NCBI GenBank assembly: GCA_910592205.1
Contig: CAJVPJ010000422.1
Span: 1-25,520 of the forward strand
Origin: Paraglomus occultum
Taxonomy: Eukaryota; Glomeromycota; Glomeromycetes; Paraglomerales; Paraglomeraceae
DNA: 25,520 nt
Reading direction: 5' to 3'
The notes below the pieces were generated by a model. That model made no database searches, was not told where the DNA came from, and worked only from the letters and a program-made list of their open reading frames with translations. Position numbers and translations under genes: made by a program. This document shows, piece after piece, positions 1 to 9,202 of this stretch; the first letter of the stretch is position 1, and every line of letters begins with the position of its first letter.

Positions 1-33
1 TTATCATTAATAAAGTTTATATATAATGTTTTT

Positions 34-150
34 ATAAGCCGAAAGTTTGTGTAAACTATATATAAATTCGGCTTATTGCGAAATTTGATAAAACGAAAAT
101 CTCGATAAGCCGAATAAATTGTCCCTTCCCCCCACCTTCGGCTTATCGAG
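34..150. repeat. Cluster of TTCGGCTTAT inverted repeats
   Basis: The 10-mer TTCGGCTTAT or its complement occurs four times. Positions 34-43 are inverted against 67-76. A longer perfect 14-base pair, CTCGATAAGCCGAA at 101-114 and its reverse complement at 137-150, has a 22-base loop that includes a C-run. This could be the end of a degraded transposon or a MITE, but no target-site duplication is visible and the left side is cut by the window edge. Confidence 0.55.
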
Positions 151-294
151 TTTCACTTGTATGTCGTCTTTTACATGGCCCAACTGATCAACATACAGAT
201 TCTGCTTTGACGCTATACACTCCAATATTGAAATGATTGACCAATCTGTATATCTCACGCGGTTGAGGTAATCATGCACAATTGCTTGAACCAT

Positions 295-953
295 CTACAG
301 TATGAAGAGACAAGTAAGTTTCTGAACTTCTAGTGTGCTATGAATCCTAGATAAAACACAAGGATAGCCAACTGTATACTGGAAAACAGCATGCAAGAGT
401 CAAGGCCTTTAGCACGCATGCTTAAAGGACGATCCCGGAGACTGCTCCCAAGCATCTGACACAGGACGTAATGGCCATATGCCAGTAGGATACGTAACGT
501 AATCTGGACATCTGACGCAGGACGTAATGGCCATACGCCAGTAGGTTACGCGTGGCTAACACTAGATAATAAACCGTATACTTCCTTGAAATGGACGTTA
601 TCGAATAATTTTCTGATTTGAGAATGATGGTTCGGATTGTTTGTGAATTAATGAGAGATTAACGCGTTTTGAAAAGTTGTCCCAAATATAACGTGACAAT
701 CACATGATCAGACAATATTTAGCAAAGGTATGGCTTCCTCTATTGTTTCTATTGACAATACGTTATAACGTCATAATCATTCTGCACATGTTTCAAATAT
801 TTACAATCCATGAAGTAACGTAACAATAATTTTTATTAGGTACAAAAAGAACTGATATAATAATTTCTCCGATATAAAGCAAGTTACTTTTTACACTAAC
901 TTTTCGCAAAAAACCAATATCATGGCCTTTTCGATACTTAATATTCATATGTC
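295..953. other. Intergenic, no gene seen
   Basis: No reading frame with recognisable protein content was found on either strand. Apart from the tandem duplication at 453-550 the stretch is ordinary AT-rich sequence with mixed short runs. Confidence 0.6.
453..550. repeat. Two-copy tandem duplication, 56-base period
   Basis: A 42-base block at 453-494 recurs at 509-550 with about three substitutions. It starts CATCTGACRCAGGACGTAAT and continues through GGCCATAYGCCAGTAGG. The 14 bases between the copies (ACGTAA-rich) do not recur after the second copy. No function is evident; the GC content is higher than the surroundings. Confidence 0.85.
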
Positions 954-1101
954 GTATGTAAATCCCGTCGCCATGTTATGTAAATCCCGGATTTACATAT
1001 GTAAATGCGGTTTTGGGGTCCTTGACGGAATTTACGTACGACATTCATCTATTTATTTTGGGGTCCTTGACGGGATTTACATGGTGACGGGATTTACATA
1101 C
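954..1101. repeat. Foldback element with 22-base terminal inverted repeats and internal direct repeats
   Basis: The left arm (954-975, GTATGTAAATCCCGTCGCCATG) is the reverse complement of the right arm (1080-1101) with one mismatch. Inside, an 18-base direct repeat, TTTTGGGGTCCTTGACGG, occurs at 1011-1028 and 1056-1073. The motif GTAAATCC or its complement is repeated several more times, and ATTTACATATGTAAAT at 991-1006 is a perfect palindrome. The structure is that of a MITE or a composite transposon end. It ends about 50 bases beyond the stop codon of the neighbouring Fanzor relic, on its 3' side, which is where such elements carry their end and guide-RNA region. No clear target-site duplication was seen. 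A link to the Fanzor gene is inference from position only. Confidence 0.75.
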
Positions 1102-1152
1102 AACAAATATATTTACTATTGATTCACTTGAACCAAACGAATCTATTATGAA

Positions 1153-3470
1153 TTACCATGCAAATCCTTGTATACACCTCGTCTCATATCGCACGTTTTT
1201 CTGCAAGGTGTGATTGGCGTTGCGACGAAAAGGAGGAAGTGGTTGATTGTCAGCAGATAAAACGATTGATGCTCCAGAAAGAGCAATGTTTGCTGCATTC
1301 ATGTCCCTTCCTCGTGTTGTGTACTTTATTCTTCTAGCTGGGCATCGGGGATGGACACATTCAATGGCACCATTCAAATGGACAATCTTCTTCTTTCCAT
1401 TGATAATCTGACGAGTTTGATGGAGAACAACTTTCGAAAAACAGAACGGGCATGTCTTGGATGTATTATACTCGTTGGTTATGGCAACATGTCCGTGGAC
1501 GCGATGTTGTTCCCGAATTTTCTTTGTTCCCCTTCGAGAGTGTCTCTTGATAGTACTATTAATTCCCTGCCAATGTCTGAAACAATGAATCACTGCTGGT
1601 GTCTGCTCACCGGGGAGAAGCTGAACATGCGAACAGATATGTCTCCTTTCTTCTGCAGTGATTTTGCTATACACCCTCTTTGTTCAAACCTCCTCCTCCC
1701 GATTCTCCTTTGTTAGTTTTTTTCGTTTTGTATCCTCATCTACATTTATGTCTCTGATGATGTTTGTTTGATGATGCTTGTTTTGATGCTTCTTCAAAAA
1801 GGTAGTGTTATTAACAAGACCCGCAGTGATCTTATAGGGTTTTGGAAGGTGATTGACATCCAAGATGGATGATGCACTGTCATCAGAGCTATCCTCAATG
1901 GATGCAAGGACTTGGAAGCAGTTGATACTAGCAAAGATAGATTCAAGAGTCATTGGCACTGTAATAGTAATGGAGGTTGTGATGGTACCTGGATCTGTTC
2001 CAGAAAAAATGACCTTTTGGTCTGAAGTAAGATACCCTGTGATGCTGGAAGTTAAGTCCATCTATTACTATTTTGGGAACAGGCAAAATGTTAAATAATA
2101 AAGCAATGCAAAATAATTTGCCAGTAAATTAGTCTTGTGATGTTGAAGAGATGACAGTATAAGTACTGTACTTGCCCTTTCTATATAATAATAATCCTCC
2201 TTTACAGCTTTATTATTATCTGTTGAACTTGCATCCAGAGAGGTTGTGATAGTACTCCTTGTATTTTGCAAAGCCTTGTTCAAAATATAAAGTGAGCTCT
2301 TGGTGCTTGCAAGCTTCTAATAACTGCAAGTTGTTTTGCTGGTATCTCTTGTCTCACACTTCTCAACTGTTGGTAAATTTTAGGCTTTGGGTCCCATGGT
2401 GAATTCTGGACACATCATACATCAGCCAATATCCATTTGTTGCAATTTCAGGTGTGAGTTTTTTAAAGAGTTAATCAATTCTTTGACCTGCAATGCATGG
2501 ATTTCAGTTAGTTCTATTTTTGATGATCCAATGTTGGCATCTGCATGGTTTTGATAATAATAATATTACTCTTTCCTCTTCTCTTTGTTTCATAATTTGA
2601 CTTGATAAATGTTTTTCCAGGCTTGGCCCTCCCCAATAGAGGCACAGTCCATCTGTTGACAAAGGTCAACCTCCATGCAAACTGAAGTCCATGAGTGATT
2701 CTATCCAATTCATATTGAAAAATGCTCCAAAATAAAAAGTGGCAGGCTTGTTTTTTCCTGCTTGATATGAGTTGGTAATCCAATTTGCATCATTGACTGG
2801 AATATTCCACTGTCCATGAAATGTGTCATATATTAATATACCAGCAGAAGTGAGTTGAAGTGCATGAGGATTCTGTTGTTGAGCAATAGACAACTTCTGA
2901 ACAAGAGAGGGAAAGCCTGTATATGTAATAGTTACAATAGCATTGGCAAGTGCAGCCAATGGTGTGCAAGTCAAAATGTGGGGTTCAGGAAGTTGGTTAT
3001 CATCCATCCATTGTTGAACAATGGTCAGAGAAAGTTGACAAGCTTTGCAGCTACCTCCTTCTCCTTTTCTGTAAAGATTGTTCCTCTGTGTGCTGCTTCC
3101 TGGATATCATAACCTGTAACAGGTCATTTTGTCTTCCCTGACTCAATATGCATTCACACAATAGACACAAGAGCCTTTATAGTTTTGATGATGTCTCTTT
3201 AATCATGACCTTGGATTCAGTAACCACTTCTTTATTCACTTCCTGTTCTACTTCATCCTCTACATCATTTTCTAAGTCTTCTACTTCATCTTCACAGCTT
3301 GTCATACAAGCAGCAATATCTAAATTATCTAATTCATGTTCATTCTGCTCATTAATCTTTATGTTTTTGTTACTACCAAGAATATCCAATGATTGTTGTA
3401 GCTTTTCTACAAGCTTTTCAACAGTATGTGTATTTCGTCTTTTGATGATAGCCATTCCAAGATCATTCAT
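1153..3470 (-). pseudogene. Fanzor (eukaryotic TnpB-like RNA-guided nuclease), decayed
   Basis: Seen: the 3' part is one frame from 2061 to 1153 broken by a single TGA (1684-1686). It holds a RuvC-I-like SGTDPG (Asp codon 1993-1995), then TSKTCPFC, a second Cys pair in CVHPRC, and RGRDMNAAN (Asp codon 1303-1305). This is the C4 zinc ribbon plus RuvC-III signature. About 177 residues separate the first Asp from TSKT, within the D-x(125-275)-[TS][TS]xxC spacing described for Fanzor/TnpB. A Glu in TNEYNTS may be the alternate catalytic Glu reported for Fanzors. The 5' part is spread over three frames: an acidic block (3470-3177), a segment with HALQLTSAG and DANWITNS (about 3040-2690), then a shifted segment with GLQFAWRLTFVNRW (about 2690-2516). 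Stops TAG-TAA-TAG at 2070-2062 could be the end of an intron. Known: Fanzors are RNA-guided DNA nucleases carried by eukaryotic transposons. Inferred: this copy is inactive. The N-terminal boundary is uncertain; the acidic block may not belong. Confidence 0.74.
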
Positions 3471-3605
3471 GAACTGAGGATCTTTGCTTGAGGTGAATTT
3501 TATGAGTGGAAAGAGGTTACTTTAAAAATGTTGGAATACTTCAAGCACCAGCCAGAAATGCTGGGGATAATTGGAGATTTCAACAAAATAATGACCAGTG
3601 CCGTC

Positions 3606-3740
3606 AACAATCCAGATTTTAACCCGATTGAAAAATCTATAGTCTATTGTTAAATGCAATGCAGAAAGACACATGCCAAACATATTAGGGAATTAGCTCA
3701 ATTTTTAATAGAGAGAAGGGTAAAATATTTCAAACCATCT
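3606..3740 (+). pseudogene. Possible DDE transposase scrap
   Basis: A short frame reads NNPDFNPIEK at 3606-3635, resembling the SPDFNPIE/SPDLNPIEN motif around the second catalytic Asp of Tc1/mariner transposases. It is followed after a stop by a lysine- and arginine-rich stretch. The expected proline before NP and the tryptophan after the motif are missing, and nothing upstream is convincingly transposase. It may be chance. Confidence 0.25.
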
Positions 3741-4980
3741 CTTAATTAATTTATCAAATTCCACGAGCAATTTATTCAAAATAAAGGAAATAGCAATTAT
3801 TAATGTTTGGATAAAACAGCTGTTTTCAAGTTTTAACACACATTCTCGGTCAATGAGCAAATAAAGAAGTAATTTTTTTTGTTACACTGTGTAAATGCCG
3901 TAGAACAATTTATACGTATAAACACTGGCGTGGGGTAAATATAATCGTAATCATTCAGTCGTATATCCAAGATGCTCGCTCGCAAAAGTAAACCGCAAAA
4001 TGGATAAGAGAGACAGGAGCCCAAATCGCAATTGGAGTCCTATCAAGCAGCAGTCGACAGATAAGACGCGTTGGTAAATGCACGTTTGTAGAGACGCGTG
4101 ATAATCGATATCATCATAAAGTTGGTGTTAGTATGTAGTTGTAGGAATCATTGGAAATGTGAACATATAGTATTATTAGTGTTGTGAAAACACTTTCTTT
4201 GCAACTGATAATGATACGTTACATAAGGTCAAACCTCGATTGGAAAATTAATATAGTCGTTTTGTTTTTTGTTAGTAACACATAATATCCCGATTGTTTT
4301 GTACATTGTTTATTATACCAAATTGGATGGTAGAACTTGCTTTCGTGTTCAATTTGCTTTCTAAATGACACCCACATCTATTAAAACTAACCGTAAAACG
4401 TAAGGTCTGATAATCTGATAAATTTTTAGGGCGACAGCAAGATGCTTGCTAAACTGTTTTTATCTATTTACATAACCTGTAAAGGGAGAGAACAAAAGCC
4501 TATAAGGACGGAATGGACTAGAAGGGGGCCGCAATATCTGTTCATGGCTATGTTTGGGGTCGATCTGTAGGTCTACAATGCGAAGGGAGAAGAGGCCCTT
4601 GTAGCTGACTGGATGGAACGTAGGAGTCTGTGTTGGGGCGAGAAAGATTGGCTGGAACTGTCTGTGAGTGTGTGCCACTTGCATAGATACTATGGGATCT
4701 TCCATGCAATGTGACATTGGTGAAGGAGGTGTAGGCCTTCATTTGGGCACCAGGAACATTCACTTTTGTCGGAAGCTATGGTAGCCCCAACTCCCATAAC
4801 ACAACTCAGCTTTAAAAGAAGGGCTGTTTCAAATTTGAGGGACACAACCCTCTTTTTCCGGACATTAATATAACAAAAGCCATACATTATTCCTTCGCGT
4901 TTTTGTTATCGACTTGGCCGTCCGCGAAAATTGTCTTCCAATAAGCGTCGCCAAAGCGGAATGATTGTTAAGCACCATCA
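3741..4980. other. Intergenic with one unassigned minus-strand coding-like stretch
   Basis: Most of the stretch is AT-rich with no recognisable gene. Positions 4460-4890 have more balanced base composition, and on the minus strand all three frames stay open for 60 to 90 codons. One frame (4763-4548) is rich in Ser, Thr and Pro and contains LHGRSHSIYASGTHS. Another (4887-4690) contains CSWCPNEGLHLLHQCH, a Cys/His pattern that could be a zinc knuckle. I do not recognise either. A decayed mobile-element protein is possible. A small ATG frame of 25 codons at 4000-4077 (plus), rich in Arg, Ser and Pro, ends at a GTAAATG that would also serve as a splice donor, but no following exon was found. Confidence 0.3.
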
Positions 4981-5490
4981 CTTCACAACAGCTAAAGAAT
5001 TGAAGACAAATTAGAAAAAATGTGTCAAGGGTTGGAAGTGAGTGAACGAACTATTCGTCAGGCGAAGGATTCTATCTTAACCCAACAAACCATTAAATTG
5101 GTCACGTGGCATTTAATTATCCAATGAAACAACTATTCCAATGTCTTGTAATAATCTGTTCAACCTATGGTAAAACGTCCGTTCAAAGCTCACGTTTGGG
5201 TTGCGATCAACATTCATATAATTAAGATCGTCACTTGTAACGTGAAATTCTTAATAATCATCTGCGTGATAATGTAAACCAACTTGTTGGTTTTTCAGCA
5301 AGCTAAAACACACCTTCCTGCGATGACTTAAAAATTCAGCTTCCGCAGCGCGTTCTCTCCTGGCCTTCCTACAGCCCAAATCTTAATCCGATCGAGAACG
5401 TCTGGACTGGTTTGAAAAAAATGTAGAGAAACGCATAAAAATGGTGGCCCAAAAAAGAAATTTGCTCAAACCATTTTTATAGACATAATT
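4981..5490 (+). pseudogene. Tc1/mariner transposase relic
   Basis: Collinear transposase fragments lie in different frames. The first is a helix-turn-helix segment around 5020-5061 with GLEVSERTIRQ. The second, KRPFKAHVWVAI near 5170-5205, matches the KxPxKVHVWGAI block. The third, FQQAKTHLPA at 5293-5322, sits where FQQDNAPxHT is expected, so the catalytic Asp is Ala. The fourth, WPSYSPNLNPIENVW at 5361-5405, has Asn where SPDLNPIEN has the catalytic Asp. A stop follows at 5427. Multiple stops and at least one frameshift (between about 5322 and 5361) show that it cannot make active transposase. The sequence GTTTGCCCGCGACTGTA at 5661-5677 may be its right end, but no matching left end was found. 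Confidence 0.75.
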
Positions 5491-5699
5491 AAGGGTGAAG
5501 GGATGGTCTCGAAAAATACATATATTTAACAGTATTAGTAGCATGAAAAATCGGATTCAAGCATGTATCGAAGCTTAAGGAGGCCGTACCAAATATTGTC
5601 TAGCTTTCATTAGTATTATTTTTTATTGAGTTTGTTTACATCAAAAAACTGACTGCCATTGTTTGCCCGCGACTGTATCAAATGTAGTAAATTCATATA

Positions 5700-6303
5700 T
5701 ACACTACCTGGACAAGACACCCTAACCTTATTATTACTCAAAAGTGTACATAATAATTGGGGTTAAAATTTTTATATACTAGCAATAGTAATAGTCTAAC
5801 TTGTTGTATATATGTTTCACGCGCTGTTTAATATAATAAACGGAATCAGTTATTTTCAATCTTTACCTTGAAATGTCTGACTTAACTGAAGCTGAACTGA
5901 CCAAGTTGTTGAATTTTTTTGAAAGTGGCGCTACAAAAACGTGTATATCTCAAATACTTGACTTACCTAGCGCAACAGTAATACGAACAAATCAAGTCTC
6001 GCAACTCAACCACGCAATTTGCCTAAACAAAGAATGGATTGGTCTGTTCGAGAATGGAAGTCTGTTATTTGAAGTGACAAAAGTCACATTAGAAATCGTT
6101 CAAGTTTGCCCAGAAACTTGAGACAGCATTACAGAACGAATGGACCAAATCTTTAATAAATTTAATTAAACGTGCGCCTCGAAGGATTGAGCATGCATTG
6201 CAAGCATGGGGTTGACCAACAAGGTATTAGCCTTATACATAGATTCAAGAAAAGTCTAGGCTATAACATAGAAAATATTGGGGGTGTCTCCCGATACGTT
6301 TGT
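5700..6303 (+). mobile_element. Internally deleted Tc1-like element
   Basis: The left end reads TACACTACCTGGACAAGACA from 5700, after a TA, in the style of Tc1-like termini. A start codon at 5873 opens a frame with LTEAELTKLLNFFESG and CISQILDLPSATV, the first helix-turn-helix of Tc1/mariner transposases. After about 70 residues the frame leaves the family, and at 6129 a different frame supplies LQNEWTKSLINLIKRAPRR and then ALQAWG, the usual transposase C-terminus. The DDE core is therefore missing and the two ends are out of frame. GGGGGTGTCT at 6280-6289 is complementary to AGACACCC in the left end, so the right end is probably near 6303; the rest of the right terminal repeat has diverged. 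This is a non-autonomous, MITE-like derivative of about 600 bases. Confidence 0.65.
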
Positions 6304-6613
6304 TGGCCACTCTTTTAAACGATATATTTCAGCATTCTGGACATCAAACTTTTTCTTTTTCTTCACAGCGTTCATGCTATTAAAATTCGCTTGTATTCTA
6401 GCACGCGTTTATACTTTTATTGGTCAAATCCACATCATGCTATAACTTCGCCAATTCGATGTATCGAGTCTTCATTATCAAGCTTTGACCGTAGTAAACG
6501 TAATTGATGAGTAAACGCATAGTCTTTAAAAGATTTCCAGTTTATTGCTATTATTATGTATTTAAGACAGAAAAGCTTCTAGCGGAGGATGACAACGCAT
6601 CAGTTATGATCAT

Positions 6614-6642
6614 TGACGTCACCTAAACGAAACGTATAAATA
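6614..6642 (+). promoter_or_regulatory. CRE palindrome followed by TATA box
   Basis: A perfect cAMP-response element TGACGTCA (6614-6621) is followed 13 bases later by TATAAATA (6635-6642). Bases and spacing look like a core promoter reading rightward, recognised by bZIP factors of the ATF/CREB type. No gene was found downstream, so it may be a remnant, drive a noncoding transcript, or be chance. Confidence 0.3.
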
Positions 6643-6870
6643 AAGGAAACGAACACTTCAGAAATTTGAGGACAATATTGGAATAATCATCCTAATCATT
6701 TGGATAAGTTTTTAGTCGAGGAATTGTCGTTTACGAAATAAACCCGTGCGACAAATTTCAGCTTGAGAGAGAGGTCAAGGTTTGTCGTATTGTTTTTGAA
6801 TAAAACCTATCGCAAGGTTTTGTATCATTTTAACATTGTAATGCCTCATTTAAAACGCTAAATTACAAAT

Positions 6871-6897
6871 TACAAAAGTCTCCGGACAGTTTTGTAC
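6871..6897. repeat. Solo Tc1-like terminal sequence
   Basis: TACAAAAGTCTCCGGACAGT followed by TTTGTAC resembles the inner part of Tc1-like terminal inverted repeats (CAAAAGT.TCCGGACA.TTTTGTA). The outer ACCTGG part is not present here. No second end or transposase was identified nearby. Confidence 0.4.
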
Positions 6898-7494
6898 TTA
6901 AATTTCTCGAAAGGTTACATATTAATTGGGGGAAACCTTTATCCTTCTGATTGTGAAATTTTAGTACTGCTCATTCTCAATGCGTCAAGTATGTCAGTGG
7001 CGAAAATGTCATATGCGATATGCAGACAATCGACTTAAAAGGACACGTTAATTCTTATGCCCGAGAAGCTAACATCTGCTCTTGACCAAGACTTATCCAG
7101 TCCGGGTGATATCGTGTTAAGACACTTTTCTACCACCACGTCGAAGTTTTTAACTGCGTAGTCTTGGTTGAAATTAATTGAACAATTTATGTACTTTTAT
7201 TTTGTTTGATCCTGATGGGAAAGGAAACAAATGCACCATCTTCAGAACTTAGCCTATCCAAGAAAAGGTTATTCAACTTAGACCACTATCATACACGTTA
7301 ACTTATGCGACGCGAGAAAAGAGAAAAAAGTGAGGAACGAGGAGGAGGAAAGCTATTGTCCATCGTATTGTGAATTCAATCGTATCTTATCTTAACAGCT
7401 GCATTATGACTGTGTATAGATGCGAGCTTCGCCGCAATCGCCAAAAAAGAAAGTATTAAACTACTAGAATGTTCGTTTATAAACTCAAATTATT

Positions 7495-9202
7495 TCATAT
7501 GGAACCGGGTAAACTGGCCAATCCAGAGTTGACTACTGCTGCAGTCACAACGGCCGCACTCTGCTTGGCTGCCGCTGCTTCGACTGCTTTGCGCTCCTCT
7601 TCTTCTCGTTTTTGCCTTCGCCATATCTTCCTTTGCTCCTTAAATTCTGTAACCACTTACAGTCAGTCACTGATCATCATGCAAGTATTAATTGCAAAAT
7701 TGGCATTTCAACTTACCGGCCGGATTGCGCTTAGGCCCGTGTTTCTGCATTTGAACGTGAGCATTCAAGTGATTCAGTGTACCATAACTTTTAGAACACC
7801 CTGGCCAATTACAAGAATAGTGACGCTCAATCTCGTCGTAACGTCTTCGCGGTCGCTTTTTAGTATTAATTCCTGGCAAAGGCACAAATGAATACACCTT
7901 CTGCGGGCGTTCGATATTTGCTGGTATACTCGCATTGTCAAGGTCTCTTCCGTTCATCCGATCTGCAGACCGATTGCTCATAGTACGTTGAGACGATGAC
8001 ATAAGCACGTTATTCACATGAGCTGCAGTCACAAAAGCGCCATTCAAGAACGCTGCCGGCGAATAGTTTAAAGAGGCTCCGTGTCCGGAAGGCATAATAT
8101 GTGACCCTGTTGATGAGTTATTACCTAAGGACGTCTCTGTGCCGTTAACCGTTATGCTTCCAGTGTTGAGGGTAAGTCGACGACCAGTAGCATCAACAAG
8201 TGCCGCAGAATTCGATGACATCGAGAGGTTAGCGGGCAATTCAGTAGTGTTGCCGACGATTGGGGGAAGGGTGCGCGGATCCACCAGTGTTGTCAACTGA
8301 GAAGTCTGACCCATATTTTGTTGGTTAAGCTGATTGATAGGTTGTTGAGAAACTGTTTGTTGTTGATTCTGTGTCATTATAGATTGCTGCGCTGTATAGT
8401 TCGCATCTGCAGAGGCGTTGGCATATGTTGCGTTTACCTCTGAATACTGTTGTATCGGCTGGTAGAATCCAGACACTGATTGAGCAGTCGGTGTTGCCAT
8501 AGTCATGTGAAGGTTATTGTTAGATTGAGAATGCTGTGGTTGCTGGACTTGTATGTTTGGTACTAATTGCGGTTGAGTGGGAGATGCAGTAGGAGAAGAG
8601 GGTGTCGCTTGTTGAGTAACAGCCTGCATTGCCAAAGTTTGGGATGGCAGAACCTCGGACAGTGAAGGTAATGATGCCTTGACGCTTAATGTGTTCTGAG
8701 AATGTGTCGAATTGTTTTGTGTTGTGACAGTGACAGACGCACGAGGATCGTTGCTGATTGTATACGTTTGCCCGATACTTTCTCCTGACGTAGGAATCAC
8801 TGGTGTACCTTGATTTTGAAGGGGAGATGATCGAGTATCTTGAGTAGGCATATTTTGAGTTGACATATTTGGATTGTCGTATCTACAGGAGGATGGAGAA
8901 AGTGTATATGAAGCGGATTCGATAAAGGTATTGTCGGACGGTGAGTTCCTGGACAGTGAGGATTCGGAAGGGGATCTAGAGTGTAATGCCGAGTATTGCT
9001 GATGAGTGTTGGTTATTGCAGGAGCGTTAGGATATGCGAAAGATTGCTGCGCCTGAAGGGAGGCCGATTGATACATAGAAGTTTGAATAGGATGTTGTTC
9101 GATTGCGGTATAATTCGCAATAACTGGATTAGACAGATCGGTATTCCTGGTTGCTGTAAAACTGTGGTGGATGTCGTTAGGAGTGGGTTGTAAAACAATC
9201 AT
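7495..9202 (-). CDS. C2H2 zinc-finger transcription factor
   Basis: Two exons: 9202-7717 and 7646-7495, with a 70-base intron (7716-7647) bounded by GTAAGT and TTACAG. Splicing gives 545 residues and replaces a premature stop with a C-terminus starting EFKEQRKIWRRQKREEEERK, then an alanine-rich tail. Residues 1-430 are low-complexity Ser/Thr/Gln/Asn/Pro, with glutamine-rich stretches around 185-310, as in activation domains. A basic block KKRPRRRYDEIERHY precedes one finger: Cys464, Cys469, His482, His488 (C-x4-C-x12-H-x5-H). The combination RRRYDEIER, finger, QKHGPKR and a charged helix is, to my knowledge, a conserved single-finger family of fungi, expected to be nuclear and DNA-binding; target genes are unknown. 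The ATG at 9202 is the first Met after an in-frame TAG about 15 bases upstream. Both neighbours are transposon debris or empty DNA. Function beyond DNA binding is not inferable. Confidence 0.88.

Larger units (their letters stand above)
6304..7494. other. Intergenic, no gene seen
   Basis: No recognisable protein is encoded. The stretch contains a promoter-like CRE plus TATA pair (6614-6642), a lone Tc1-terminus-like sequence (6871-6897) and a 34-codon ATG frame at 7058-7162 that I do not recognise. The last part (7300-7494) is the 3' flank of the zinc-finger gene, which is transcribed from the other side. Confidence 0.5.

Noticed and set aside
73-294. 73-codon minus-strand frame
   Set aside because: It overlaps the TTCGGCTTAT inverted repeats, has no recognised motif and no splice or promoter context; treated as chance.
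1351-1716. 121-codon plus-strand frame over the Fanzor relic
   Set aside because: It is antisense to the zinc ribbon and RuvC-III coding region, whose motifs are clearly on the minus strand.
5620-5680. GTTTGCCCGCGACTGTA as the right end of the Tc1 relic
   Set aside because: It looks like a transposon terminus, but no inverted partner was found left of 4981, so the element borders were not called from it.
7469-7891. 140-codon plus-strand frame
   Set aside because: Antisense shadow of the C2H2 gene's finger and second exon.
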